From assembly GCF_017254845.1 (NCBI RefSeq), contig NZ_JAFKCU010000004.1:186001-250000 (forward strand): 64,000 bases of DNA. The letters run 5' to 3'. The stretch is from Algoriphagus pacificus. GTDB taxonomy: Bacteria > Bacteroidota > Bacteroidia > Cytophagales > Cyclobacteriaceae. The notes below the pieces were generated by a model. The model was not told the origin of the DNA. It worked only from the letters and a program-made list of their open reading frames with translations, and did not search any database. Each line of letters begins with the position of its first letter. Position 1 is the first letter of the stretch. This document shows positions 1-9,000 of the stretch, piece by piece. The position numbers were made by a program, and so were the translations under genes.

Positions 1-52
1 TGATTCGGGTCAAATAAAAAATCTTAGGGTAGTGGAATTAGGAAAAAGAGGA

Positions 53-83
53 AAATAAAAAAGGCGATCATTTGATCGCCTTT
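53..83 (-). terminator. Rho-independent terminator of the small basic protein gene
   Basis: Arms AAAGGCGATCA and TGATCGCCTTT (60-70 and 73-83) form an 11-bp stem with a 2-nt loop. Read on the minus strand the stem is followed by a T-rich tract (complement of 53-60). It lies 20 bp past the stop of the 47-aa gene. Confidence 0.8.
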
Positions 84-102
84 CTATCCGTTTATAGGAA
101 AA

Positions 103-246
103 TTATTTAGCAAAAGAAGCTTTCAATTCTTCTACGTCCACGTTTTTGATCACTGGCTTAGCGCTCAGTTGCTTGATTTTGATCACGCGAGTAGTCTGAC
201 TTAGTCTTTTTCTCTTCAACTTTCTTTTTAAAGTAGTAACTGCCAT
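103..246 (-). CDS. Small highly basic protein, 47 aa, function unknown
   Basis: An ATG-started frame of 47 codons, too short for most gene callers, begins MAVTTLKRKLKRKRLSQ and ends in ASFAK. The N-terminal half is dense in Lys/Arg and the C-terminal half carries a PVIKNVDVEELKA segment. There is no signal peptide or membrane segment. Size and charge resemble ribosome-associated small proteins of Bacteroidetes, but I cannot name the family. A good intrinsic terminator directly follows, and an exact TAnnTTTG -7 box lies about 40 bp upstream (287-294), so it looks like a real monocistronic gene. Divergent from hisS. Confidence 0.6.
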   Translation of the reverse strand: MAVTTLKRKLKRKRLSQTTRVIKIKQLSAKPVIKNVDVEELKASFAK

Positions 247-286
247 GGCCGTATATGTTTAATGTTTTTTGTTTCGAAACGAAGCG

Positions 287-294
287 CAAAATTA
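287..294 (-). promoter_or_regulatory. Possible -7 box (TAATTTTG) of the 47-aa gene
   Basis: On the minus strand TAATTTTG matches the Bacteroidetes TAnnTTTG -7 element exactly and would give a leader of about 35 nt. I find no TTTG at the right -33 distance, so this is only a candidate. Confidence 0.3.
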
Positions 295-380
295 AGAAAA
301 CAAATCTATCTAGCCTAGAATAATACCAAAATAAATTCTAATTGATTTACCTGCGGACGGGCGGTTTCCCTTTTTTTGAA

Positions 381-388
381 TAAATTTG
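381..388 (+). promoter_or_regulatory. Possible -7 box (TAAATTTG) of hisS
   Basis: TAAATTTG is an exact TAnnTTTG match 24 bp before the hisS ATG. A -33 TTTG at 19-21 bp is absent; the upstream sequence is a T-rich run. Weak candidate. Confidence 0.3.
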
Positions 389-412
389 ACCTTCAAATCA
401 CCTGATTAAAGC

Positions 413-1774
413 ATGCAAAAACCTGGACTTCCTAAAGGAACGAGAGATTTTGGGCCAGTTCAAATGGCTCGAAGAAATTTTATTTTAAATACCATCAAGG
501 ATACATTTCAACTTTTTGGCTATCAACAGATCGAAACTCCAGCTATGGAAAACCTCAGTACCTTGACTGGGAAGTATGGGGATGAAGGAGATCAATTGCT
601 TTTTAAGATTTTGAACAGTGGTGATTATTTGAAAAAAGTTGATTCAAATGATTTGGAAGCTGGATCCCAGGCCACTTTGAACAAAGTTTCTGAAAAAGGC
701 TTGAGATATGATCTTACGGTGCCTTTTGCGCGCTTTGTTGTGATGAACCGAAATGATTTGACTTTTCCTTTCAAGAGATTTCAGATCCAGCCAGTTTGGA
801 GAGCTGATCGCCCACAAAAAGGAAGGTATCGGGAGTTTTATCAATGTGATGCAGATGTGGTTGGGACAGACAGCTTAGTTTGTGAAGCAGAAATCATATT
901 GATGATCCGTCGAGTTTTTGCAAAGCTCGGATTGAAGGATTTTGATATTAAAGTCAACAATAGAAAAATATTGACTGGTATCTCTGAAGCAATTGGAGAA
1001 GCAGGGAAAGAAGGGCCGCTTTGTGTGGCTATAGATAAACTGGATAAAATCGGATGGGAGAAAGTTCAGGAAGAACTGGCAGAACGCGGTTTTGCATCCC
1101 AATCTGTAGAGAAATTGGCACCTTTGGTAAACCTGAAAGCTGATCTTAAAGGGAAAATTTCCTTTTTGAAGGAATTTCTTGCTCAAAGTGAAACTGGGTT
1201 AAAAGGTGTTGCAGAGTTTGAAGAGATGTTGCAGATCTTGAGTCAGATGGGAGAGAATCTTGAACATGTTGATTTTGACATCATGTTGGCAAGAGGGCTT
1301 TCTTATTACACAGGAGCGATTTTCGAAGTGAAAGTCAATGGTGTTTCCATTGGATCAGTAAGTGGGGGAGGTCGATACGATAATTTGACAGGAGTTTTTG
1401 GCTTACCAGATGTCTCTGGAGTTGGATTTTCTTTTGGAGTAGATCGTTTATATGACGTTTTAGAGGAGTTAGACTTATTTCCCGAAGAAAGTTTAGCAAG
1501 TACAAAAATCCTTCTGATTCATTTTGATCAAAAAGGCTTTGAATATGGGCTTAAGGTTTTAAGTCAATTGAGAAAAGAAGGGATCAAAGCAGAGATTTAT
1601 CCGGACTTGGCGAAAGTGAAAAAACAATTTGATTTCGCCTCTAAAAAGGGTATTCCTTTTGTTGGAATTTGCGGGGATCAAGAAATTGAATCAGATACGC
1701 TGGCTTTAAAAAATATTGAATCAGGCAATCAGGAATCTATTTCCATTGAAGAAGTCGTTTCTTTGCTGAAGTGA
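413..1774 (+). CDS. hisS: Histidyl-tRNA synthetase
   Basis: Class II aminoacyl-tRNA synthetase that charges tRNA-His with histidine in the cytoplasm. Length 453 aa is normal for the family. The N-terminus PKGTRDFGP is typical. LRYDLTVPFAR (about 97-107) precedes motif 2, which holds FQIQPVWRADRPQKGRYREF (about 123-142). The histidine-A motif LARGLSYYTG is at about 292-301 and motif 3, with GGGRYDNLTG and GVGFSFGVDRL, follows. The C-terminal anticodon-binding domain starts near TKILLIHFD. ATG start with a TAAATTTG box upstream. Its stop is 1 bp from the stop of a convergent gene. No leader peptide or T-box is visible upstream. Confidence 0.97.
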   Translation: MQKPGLPKGTRDFGPVQMARRNFILNTIKDTFQLFGYQQIETPAMENLSTLTGKYGDEGDQLLFKILNSGDYLKKVDSNDLEAGSQATLNKVSEKGLRYDLTVPFARFVVMNRNDLTFPFKRFQIQPVWRADRPQKGRYREFYQCDADVVGTDSLVCEAEIILMIRRVFAKLGLKDFDIKVNNRKILTGISEAIGEAGKEGPLCVAIDKLDKIGWEKVQEELAERGFASQSVEKLAPLVNLKADLKGKISFLKEFLAQSETGLKGVAEFEEMLQILSQMGENLEHVDFDIMLARGLSYYTGAIFEVKVNGVSIGSVSGGGRYDNLTGVFGLPDVSGVGFSFGVDRLYDVLEELDLFPEESLASTKILLIHFDQKGFEYGLKVLSQLRKEGIKAEIYPDLAKVKKQFDFASKKGIPFVGICGDQEIESDTLALKNIESGNQESISIEEVVSLLK

Positions 1775-1775
1775 T

Positions 1776-2057
1776 TTAGTCTACTTCGAGTATGGATGAA
1801 ACAGGAAGTGTCAATCCACCTTTTAAAGAAATGTAATCATTACTCACTGCCCAGACGGTAGTGAAAATTTGATAAACATGCTCGTCAGCCGCCTCAAAAG
1901 TTAGATGAACTTTTGTCTGAAGGAGGTTGCCGAGGGTTTGAGATTTAAATAATTTGGCCAGTCTTTCTTTCTGAAGTTCTGGGTCAGTTAAGACTTCTTT
2001 TTTATTGAAAAGGAGGTGAGCAAGTTGCTCTTTTTCAATGATTTCGATAGGTTTCAT
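1776..2057 (-). CDS. Conserved-looking hypothetical protein, 93 aa
   Basis: A 93-aa soluble protein beginning MKPIEIIEKEQLAHLL. The N-terminal half looks helical and charged (KERLAKLFKSQTLGNLLQ). The second half looks like beta strands: KVHLTFEAADEHVYQIFTTV, then WAVSNDYISLKGGLTLPVSSILEVD. I do not recognise the family; the small size and VWAVSNDYISLKGG motif suggest a compact alpha/beta fold. Convergent with hisS (1-bp gap), with no terminator between them. The reading frame is clean, and the opposite strand offers no competing frame. Confidence 0.7.
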   Translation of the reverse strand: MKPIEIIEKEQLAHLLFNKKEVLTDPELQKERLAKLFKSQTLGNLLQTKVHLTFEAADEHVYQIFTTVWAVSNDYISLKGGLTLPVSSILEVD

Positions 2058-2215
2058 GGCATGAAGATTTGATTCAGGTAAATTCAGTAAAATCCCTTAA
2101 AAAGTTACGTTAAAAAACGTTGGCTTTAAACTATTATTGGAATTTGTCGATTAAAAAACTGAAAATAACCAATCATCTCATATCGAGTGGTTTATAAAAA
2201 TTAAAAGCTAAAAAT

Positions 2216-2551
2216 ATGTTTGATATTATGGGAATGATGGGCAAGGTAAAAGAGGCCCAGGCAAAAATAAAAGAAGCTCAATCCAAATTGGTTCATCTGA
2301 CTGCAGAAGGGGAGTCGGGGGCAGGGCTAGTAAAAGTGACTGTCAACGGAGACAGGAAGGTTTTGAAGATAGAAATGGATGAGTCTTTACTGACGCCAGC
2401 CGATAAGGAAATGCTCAGTGATTTGGTAGTTGCGGCAACAAACATAGCTATGGAAGCAATTGAATTAAAGATCAAAGCAGCCATGAAAAATGCTACAGAA
2501 GGAGTAATTCCGAATATTCCTGGAATGGACTTAGGAAGCATGTTTGGATGA
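2216..2551 (+). CDS. YbaB/EbfC family nucleoid-associated protein
   Basis: 111 aa, the usual size of YbaB/EbfC proteins, which form homodimers shaped like tweezers and bind DNA. The sequence begins MFDIMGMMGKVKEAQ, has a long N-terminal helix (KEAQAKIKEAQSKL), the core GLVKVTVNGDRKVLKIEMDESLL, and a second long helix. The tail IPNIPGMDLGSMFG is Met/Gly-rich as is common in the family. In many bacteria the gene follows dnaX and precedes recR; here instead it overlaps the start of a glycosyltransferase by 4 bp (ATGA), so the two are probably translationally coupled. Confidence 0.9.
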   Translation: MFDIMGMMGKVKEAQAKIKEAQSKLVHLTAEGESGAGLVKVTVNGDRKVLKIEMDESLLTPADKEMLSDLVVAATNIAMEAIELKIKAAMKNATEGVIPNIPGMDLGSMFG

Positions 2552-3552
2552 AATCCTGCGCCATTGTCATACTCAATTTTAACGGGGAAGAAATGCTTCA
2601 AAAGTTTCTTCCCTCTGTTTTGGAATACAGCCAATCCGATATTTGGGTGATTGACAATGCGAGTTCGGATCAATCGATTCAGATTCTTGAAGAAAATTTC
2701 CCCTCGGTTCAGCTGATCCAACTTCCACAAAACTTTGGTTTTGCAGAGGGATATAACCAAGGCTTGGAATATCTAAGAGCAAAGTATACCTATTACATTC
2801 TTTTAAATTCAGACGTGGAGGTAAGTCCTGAGTGGGATTTAAATCTTGTTACTTGGGCCAATCAGCATTCTGATTTTGCAGCTATTCAACCGAAAATAGT
2901 ATCCTGGCAGAATCCCGATAAATTTGATTATGCAGGTGCTGGGGGTGGTTTTATAGATACTTTGGGATATCCGTATTGCCGGGGTAGAATTTGGGAAAAT
3001 GTAGAAACTGATTTTGGTCAATTTGACGATTCTATACTGGTTGATTGGGCGTCTGGAGCTTGTATGCTTATCCAGGCAGAATTATTTCATCAGTTAAAAG
3101 GTTTCGATTCTTATTTCTTCGCGCATATGGAAGAAATCGATCTCTGCTGGAGACTGAGAAATCAAGGTTGGAAAATCGGGTATGTAGGAACAGTAAAGGT
3201 TAAGCATGTAGGAGGAGCAACCTTGAGTAGAACTAGTCCAAGAAAGTTGTTTTTAAATATCAGGAATAGCTTGTCTATGATTTATAAGAATGACTCATTC
3301 CTGAACTTTCTGCTGAAGTTCTTTGCAAAATTCTGTCTTGAAATGATGGCAGCGATTGGTTTTATGCTGAAAGGAGAAAGTAATTTCGCCAAAGCAATTG
3401 CCGAAGGATATTGGAAGTTTTTGTTTTCAAATAGCTTTGATAGAAAACAGATATCTGCGAAAAAGAAAATTATCGCAAGGAGCAATGGACCAATTCAGTT
3501 TTTGATTTGGAATACCGGGATTTTAAGAAAAAATAAGTTTGAAGATCTTTAA
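2548..3552 (+). CDS. Glycosyltransferase family 2 protein
   Basis: 334 aa with a GT-A fold of the GT2 family, probably adding a sugar (rhamnosyltransferase-like) to a cell-surface polysaccharide. The N-terminus CAIVILNFNGEEMLQKFLPS and IWVIDNASSDQSIQIL bind the nucleotide. GFAEGYNQGLEYL and the DxD-like YILLNSDVEV follow. The acceptor-side motif FFAHMEEIDLCWRLRNQGWK (about residues 189-208) carries the typical ExDLCWR catalytic signature. A hydrophobic stretch (FLLKFFAKFCLEMMAAIGFML) near the C-terminus suggests membrane association. It overlaps ybaB by 4 bp upstream and the convergent PspC gene by 4 bp at the stop. Donor and acceptor cannot be told from sequence. Confidence 0.9.
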   Translation: MKSCAIVILNFNGEEMLQKFLPSVLEYSQSDIWVIDNASSDQSIQILEENFPSVQLIQLPQNFGFAEGYNQGLEYLRAKYTYYILLNSDVEVSPEWDLNLVTWANQHSDFAAIQPKIVSWQNPDKFDYAGAGGGFIDTLGYPYCRGRIWENVETDFGQFDDSILVDWASGACMLIQAELFHQLKGFDSYFFAHMEEIDLCWRLRNQGWKIGYVGTVKVKHVGGATLSRTSPRKLFLNIRNSLSMIYKNDSFLNFLLKFFAKFCLEMMAAIGFMLKGESNFAKAIAEGYWKFLFSNSFDRKQISAKKKIIARSNGPIQFLIWNTGILRKNKFEDL

Positions 3553-3767
3553 TCGAAGAGAACCGGATTGTTACTCTTTCTAAAGTATTTTCTGATTTTC
3601 ATCATCATTGCCATGCTTACATAAAGAATTACTGGTGATCCCATGGTGATAAATGAAGTGTAAATAAAAAATAACCGAATGCTATCGATCGGAAAATTTA
3701 ATTTCTCTCCTAATCTAGAACAAACCCCAAAAGCTCTTTCTTCAAAGAATAGTTTTAACTTTTCCAT
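3549..3767 (-). CDS. PspC domain membrane protein
   Basis: 72 aa from the ATG at 3767. A longer frame upstream begins at a non-preferred codon and overlaps the divergent promoter region, so I prefer the internal start MEKLKLFFEERAFGVCSR. The pattern FGVCSRLGEKLNFPIDSIRLFFIYTSFITMGSP is that of PspC-type envelope proteins (compare GVCAGLAEYFGIDPTLVRLLF). A hydrophobic helix at about 30-60 should span the inner membrane. PspC proteins act in envelope stress or toxin-like regulation; the exact role here is unknown. Divergent from the next lipoprotein gene, 62 bp apart. Confidence 0.8.
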   Translation of the reverse strand: MEKLKLFFEERAFGVCSRLGEKLNFPIDSIRLFFIYTSFITMGSPVILYVSMAMMMKIRKYFRKSNNPVLFD

Positions 3768-3829
3768 AGTTCTTAATCGGTTTAGTGGTTTAAATTTAAA
3801 AAAAATGTTGGTCGAAACTATAAAGCACA

Positions 3830-5605
3830 ATGTTTAATCGTTTGTTTTTAAAAACATTACTTTTTTTTGCTTCAACGCTCTTTTTATGTTCTTGCGGGTC
3901 AAGAATAGTGCCTGAAAGTAATTTCTTAGAGAAATCAGAAGTAATCCCAACTAAACTTACCTATGATCGCGATTCCATCAGGTTTCAAATAAAAGGTGAA
4001 ATACCCATTGAATCAGTTTTGAGTCCTAAAAACCCAAAAATCGAATTGGTATTTAGAGGATCAGACAGTACGCTAAACCTTGGGGAATTGCAATTGAATA
4101 AGAAGGTTGCATTTTATGATTACAGGGAAGACTTTGTTTTAAAATACCAGCCGTGGATGGAAGGGGCTGTTTTGGAATTGAATTTTTACCAAGGAAGGGT
4201 TTCTGATGAAATCAGTGAAAAGAAGATTCTTGCCAAAGGAGTTATTACTACACCTTTATTGGCAAAAGTGGGGAATGTAAGTCCCGATGAACCGATTCCG
4301 AATGTTGGTCTTTTTATCCCAACAGGCTCCTTGGATAAAGACTTGTCCCGATATGGAGAGTTTTCGATCCGATTCGACCCAGGGTCTTCTCAAATAAAAA
4401 TGAGTTCGGCCAATGAAAGTGTCCTGGATAGCTTGAAAAAATTTATTCTTGAATTTCCTTCTATTGCTTCGATCCGAATAACAGGTACGCAATCGCCTGA
4501 AACATCTGAAGGTAGGAGCAGTAAATTAGGAATGGATCGTGCAGATGCAGTTTTTAATTATTTGAAGGAAACCAATCTCAGATTTGAAGATAGTCTATTG
4601 AACAAAACTTCCCGATGGAATGATTGGTTTGATTTTAGGCTGTTATTGAGAGATTATGAAAAACTATCCACCCAGAAAAAAGATCAGCTTTACTCAGTTT
4701 TGCTAAATGGCCAAGATTACGAAACACAATCCACACAGCTTAGAAGGATATCAGGATTTGACCAAGTAGCTAGAGACCTTTACCCAAGGTTAAGATCCGC
4801 TAAAATAGAAATCATGGCCAAGCCTTTGCCAGGTCTAGATCAAAATCAATCGGCAAGACTCAAAGAAGCTCTGGAGGGTAGTGGTGTAAATTCTGGTTTG
4901 AGTCAAATTGAATGGGCTATTGCAGGAGAAGCTTCTCCTAGGCTGGATGATAAAGAAATTATATACAGCAAAATGACTGAATTATTCCGGTCTGCTTTGC
5001 CCTATAATAATTTGGCTGTGGTAAAAATGAGACAGGCTCAAAGAACCTTGGATCAGCGAAGAAAAGATCTGCTTTGGGAGGAATCAAACAGATTACTTGC
5101 TCAGGCTGCCAGAATTGAAAACAATCCTTATGTTTTGCATAACCAAGGGCAGATTTTGGTATTACAAGGAGATGCTTGGGGGGCTTATAAAAAACTATCA
5201 GATGCTTCAGTTTTGACAAAAAACAATGACTTTTTGAAATATAATGAAAGTCTCAGAGGAGCGCTTGATATTATTAGAGGTGATTATAAATTGGCTACAT
5301 TGCGTTTTCAATATCCATATTCCGAGGCAAAGGATTTTTTCAATAAAGGATTGGCTTTTTTCATGAGTAAGGATTATGCAAATGCCAGCCTTTCTTTTGA
5401 GGAGTCGGTCATAGCAGGACGGTCATTTGGATATGGTTATTATGGGCTTGCTTTAGTAGCAGCGGTAAATGCTCAGGATGAGGTGGCATTAATCCATTTA
5501 AAGCGCGCAATCGATGCTAGCGAGGTGCTTTACCAGAAAGCATTGATTGATCCTGTTTTTGAAGAATTAAGAGCTACTCAGGCCTTTTTCGAAATTTTTA
5601 GGTGA
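3830..5605 (+). CDS. Large lipoprotein with OmpA-like segment and C-terminal TPR-like repeats
   Basis: 591 aa. A lipoprotein signal (FFASTLFLCSC, Cys about 22) places it in the envelope. The middle (about 175-245) contains SIRFDPGSSQIKMSS, then IASIRITGTQSPETSEG and a final RADAVFNYLKE. This is the layout of an OmpA-like peptidoglycan-binding domain, though the usual GHTD motif is replaced by TGTQS. The C-terminal part (about 420-590) has helical pairs such as LLAQAARIENNPYVLHNQGQ and GLAFFMSKDYANASLSFEES, typical of TPR repeats. I know no named family with this order. It may link outer membrane and peptidoglycan or scaffold an envelope complex. It is monocistronic as far as visible; a 485-bp gap follows. 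Confidence 0.7.
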   Translation: MFNRLFLKTLLFFASTLFLCSCGSRIVPESNFLEKSEVIPTKLTYDRDSIRFQIKGEIPIESVLSPKNPKIELVFRGSDSTLNLGELQLNKKVAFYDYREDFVLKYQPWMEGAVLELNFYQGRVSDEISEKKILAKGVITTPLLAKVGNVSPDEPIPNVGLFIPTGSLDKDLSRYGEFSIRFDPGSSQIKMSSANESVLDSLKKFILEFPSIASIRITGTQSPETSEGRSSKLGMDRADAVFNYLKETNLRFEDSLLNKTSRWNDWFDFRLLLRDYEKLSTQKKDQLYSVLLNGQDYETQSTQLRRISGFDQVARDLYPRLRSAKIEIMAKPLPGLDQNQSARLKEALEGSGVNSGLSQIEWAIAGEASPRLDDKEIIYSKMTELFRSALPYNNLAVVKMRQAQRTLDQRRKDLLWEESNRLLAQAARIENNPYVLHNQGQILVLQGDAWGAYKKLSDASVLTKNNDFLKYNESLRGALDIIRGDYKLATLRFQYPYSEAKDFFNKGLAFFMSKDYANASLSFEESVIAGRSFGYGYYGLALVAAVNAQDEVALIHLKRAIDASEVLYQKALIDPVFEELRATQAFFEIFR

Positions 5606-6090
5606 TTTTTTTTAAACAATTTTCAAATTTTACTTTTCTAATAAATCGTATGAATTTTTATCAACTGATTATTTTTTTGGCCAAAATATTTTGGATAATT
5701 CAATCATCGTAAAACAATTACAACAAATTTGTAATTTGAGTAAATTTTTTATGGGAAATCTTTTCCAAAACCAAATTTTATTTTTGCCATTTGAATTTGA
5801 ATTTTGTTTTAGAATATTTAACATTGACGATTAAGTAATAAAACAAAACCCAAAATAATTGCCAATGACCCATCTTTTCGAAGACGAGTAACTCACCACA
5901 AGCATCATCCGATGCCCTCAAACCTAAGGGTTAAATTCCCTATTGCTGGTATTCCTACCACGGTATAATTACAATCAAAGTACAAATCAAAATTACTTCT
6001 CTATTGTAATTATTTTGCGAGTTTCGCAATCGATTGCATTAACAATTGAAAAACAAGTATTTACAATTATTCTTGTTACCCAATCTATCT
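5606..6090 (+). promoter_or_regulatory. Long regulatory gap before susC
   Basis: 485 bp without a convincing gene. The first 250 bp are very AT-rich and contain an exact TAnnTTTG box (TATTTTTG, 5779-5786) without a matching -33 box. Nearer to susC there is a perfect 12-bp palindrome with a CG centre (listed separately) overlapped by a TTGCGA-gtt-TCGCAA inverted repeat at 6015-6029. A small AGGG...CCCT hairpin is possible near 5928-5942. The untranslated leader of susC is probably long. Confidence 0.5.
6026..6037. promoter_or_regulatory. Candidate LacI-family operator upstream of susC
   Basis: GCAATCGATTGC is a perfect 12-bp palindrome centred on CG, the form recognised by many LacI-family regulators. 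It is 54 bp before the susC start and overlaps a second inverted repeat (TTGCGA/TCGCAA, 6015-6029). LacI-type control of SusCD systems is known in Bacteroidetes. No LacI gene is present in this window, so the assignment is an inference. Confidence 0.4.
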
Positions 6091-9000
6091 ATGTTTATGA
6101 AAAATGTTTACAAAAGTTTAGGTGCATTATTGATGCTCCTATTTCTTTCCAGTGCAGCTGCCTTCGCGCAAAAAACTGTAACTGGAACAGTACTGGATGA
6201 GTATGATGTAGGACTTCCAGGAGTTTCGGTTCTTGTAAAGGGAACTACTACAGGTACTGCCACAGACATTGACGGTAAATTCTCCCTAAATGTCCCAAAT
6301 GACCAAGCTGTATTGGTCTTCTCTTTTATCGGTTATTCTGCTGTTGAGCAGGTAGTTGGTAATAGAAGTATTATTGACGTTAAATTAAGTCCAGATGAAA
6401 CAACGCTTACTGAGCTTGTAGTAACTGGTTACACCATTGATAGTAGAAGAGAGACTACTGGTGCAATTGCAACAGTGGATCCAAAGGATTTGACAGTAAT
6501 TCCTACTGGTAACGTTGAGCAGGCCCTTCAAGGTCGTGTTTCTGGTGTTACCGTAATTACAAACGGTCAGCCAGGTACTACTTCTATCATTCGTGTTAGA
6601 GGTTTCGGTTCCTTCGGTGGAAACGAACCATTATATGTAGTGGATGGGGTTCCTGTTCAATCTACTGACTTCTTGAATCCTGATGATATTGCCTCAACAA
6701 CTGTATTGAAAGATGCAGCTGCAGCTTCTATCTACGGTGCTCGTGCTTCTAATGGTGTAATTATTTATACTACTAAGAGAGGTAGAAAAGGAAATCAGAA
6801 ATTAAGAGTTGATTATAATGGTATGTTCGGTGTAACTACTCCAGGTGAAGGTTTGGCAATGATGAATCCTCAGGATTTTGCTACTTATACTTGGTTGGCT
6901 GAAACAAACCAAGCAAGAATTGACAACAGAGCTCCTAAATATGAGCATCCACAGTTTGGAACTGGAAATACTCCGGTACTGCCTTATTATATCAACGTTG
7001 GAGGTGCTGCTGGTGTAGCTGGACCATTCTCTGCTGCTCAATTGGAAGAAGAGAGAGCAAAATACAATGTTGATAGAAGCAAAGGTGGTGTTTACCAAGT
7101 TGTAAGAGCTGCTACTGGTGAGGGAACAGATTGGTACAAAGAATTAACCAGAAATGCTCCTTTGAACCGTCACTCTATCGGATTGAACGGAGGTTCTGAA
7201 ACAAGCAGATTCTTTATCGGTTTGGGTTATCAGGATCAAGCTGGTATCATGAAAAACAACAATTTCAAGAGAATTTCGCTAAGAGCAAACTCTGAATTTG
7301 ACGTTACTAAGAAATTCAGAATCGGTGAAAACTTCCAAGCTACTTATCGTCAAGTCCTAGGACAAACTGGTGGTAATGGTGGTAGAGGTGTTTCTGCTGA
7401 TGAAAATGATATCCTTCAGGCATTTAGAATGCCTTCAATCATCCCTGTTTATGATGAATTCGGTGGTTATGCAGGTACTGCAGCTAGAGGTTTCAACAAC
7501 CCTAGAAACCCTATTGCAAACAGAGATGGTTTAGAAAATAACAGAAACTTTAATGCGAATATCTTCGGTAACGTTTATGCTGAATATGACATCTTGGAAG
7601 ATTTGACTTTCAGAACTTCTATCGGTGGACAGTATAACAACTATTACTACTGGAACTATTCAAGATTGCAGTATGAAAACTCTGAAAACAACTCTTCATT
7701 TGGTTATTCAGAGGGTGCTGGATTTAACTTCCAGTGGGTATTTACAAACACTGTAAGCTATAAGAAGACTTTTGGAAAGCATGCATTTGATGTGATCTTG
7801 GGTCAGGAAGCTTTGAATAATGGATCAGGAAGAAACATTGATGCTTCTGGTCAGAATCCATTCTCTACAGATACTGACTTCGTAACTATTTCAAACTTGC
7901 CAGTTTCTTCTCGTCAGGTAAACTCAGGTCTGTTTAGAGGTGTTAATTTTGCATCTTATTTCGGTAGAGTTAACTATACCTTCAACGACAAGTACTTATT
8001 CAGTGCAGTTGTAAGACGTGACGGATCTTCTGTATTCGGTGAGAATTCTAGATATGGTGTATTCCCTGCATTCTCTGCAGCTTGGAGAATGTCATCTGAG
8101 CCATTCCTCCAGAGTGCAACTTGGATCGACGAATTGAAAGTTCGTGGTGGATGGGGTCAAATGGGTAACTCTAACCCAGTTCCTTCTACAAACCAATTTT
8201 CTTTATTTGGTGGTAACGTAGGTGCTTCTTCTTATGACGTTGGAGGTACTAACAGTTCTGCACAAATTGGTTTTAGAAGAACTACTATAGGTAACCCAAA
8301 TACTCAGTGGGAAACTGCTGTGACTAAAAACATTGGTTTTGATGGTACTTTCTTCAACGGTAGATTGGATGTGATTTTTGACCTTTGGCAAAAAGACACT
8401 AAGGACTTGTTGTTCCAACTTCCAATTCCTCAAACTGCGGGTAGCAACGCAACTCCTCCATTCGTAAATATCGGTCAGATGAAGAATGCAGGTGTTGACT
8501 TGTTAGTAGCAGTTAAAGGTAACTTGTCTAGCGCATTCACTTACGATTTGACTGTTACTGGATCTACTTTGAAAAATGAAATTGTAGCATTGGCTCCAGG
8601 TTTGAATATCATTACTTCTATTAACCCAAGTTATAGAGGTATTCAGCCTATCAGAAACCAAGTAGGTCAGTCTCTATCTGCTTTCTTTGGTTATAAAGTA
8701 GAAGGTTTGTTTAGAAATGCTGAAGATGTAGCAAATCACGCTACTCAAGATGGTGCTGCTCCAGGTAGATTCAAGTATGAAGATATCAATGGTGACGGTG
8801 AAATTACTCCTGATGATAGAACATTTATCGGTAGCCCAGTTCCTGATTTCACAGGTGGTGTAAACTTCACAGTTGGATATAAAGGATTAGATCTTTCTAT
8901 GTATCTATATACTTCTATCGGTAACGAGATCTGGAATCAATCAAGATGGTTTACTGATTTCTATCAGACATTTGAAGGAGCTGCTATTTCTGAGCGTTTG

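Noticed and set aside
5943-6200. 85-aa plus-strand frame overlapping the susC start
   Set aside because: It reads across the signal-peptide coding region of susC in another phase with random composition.
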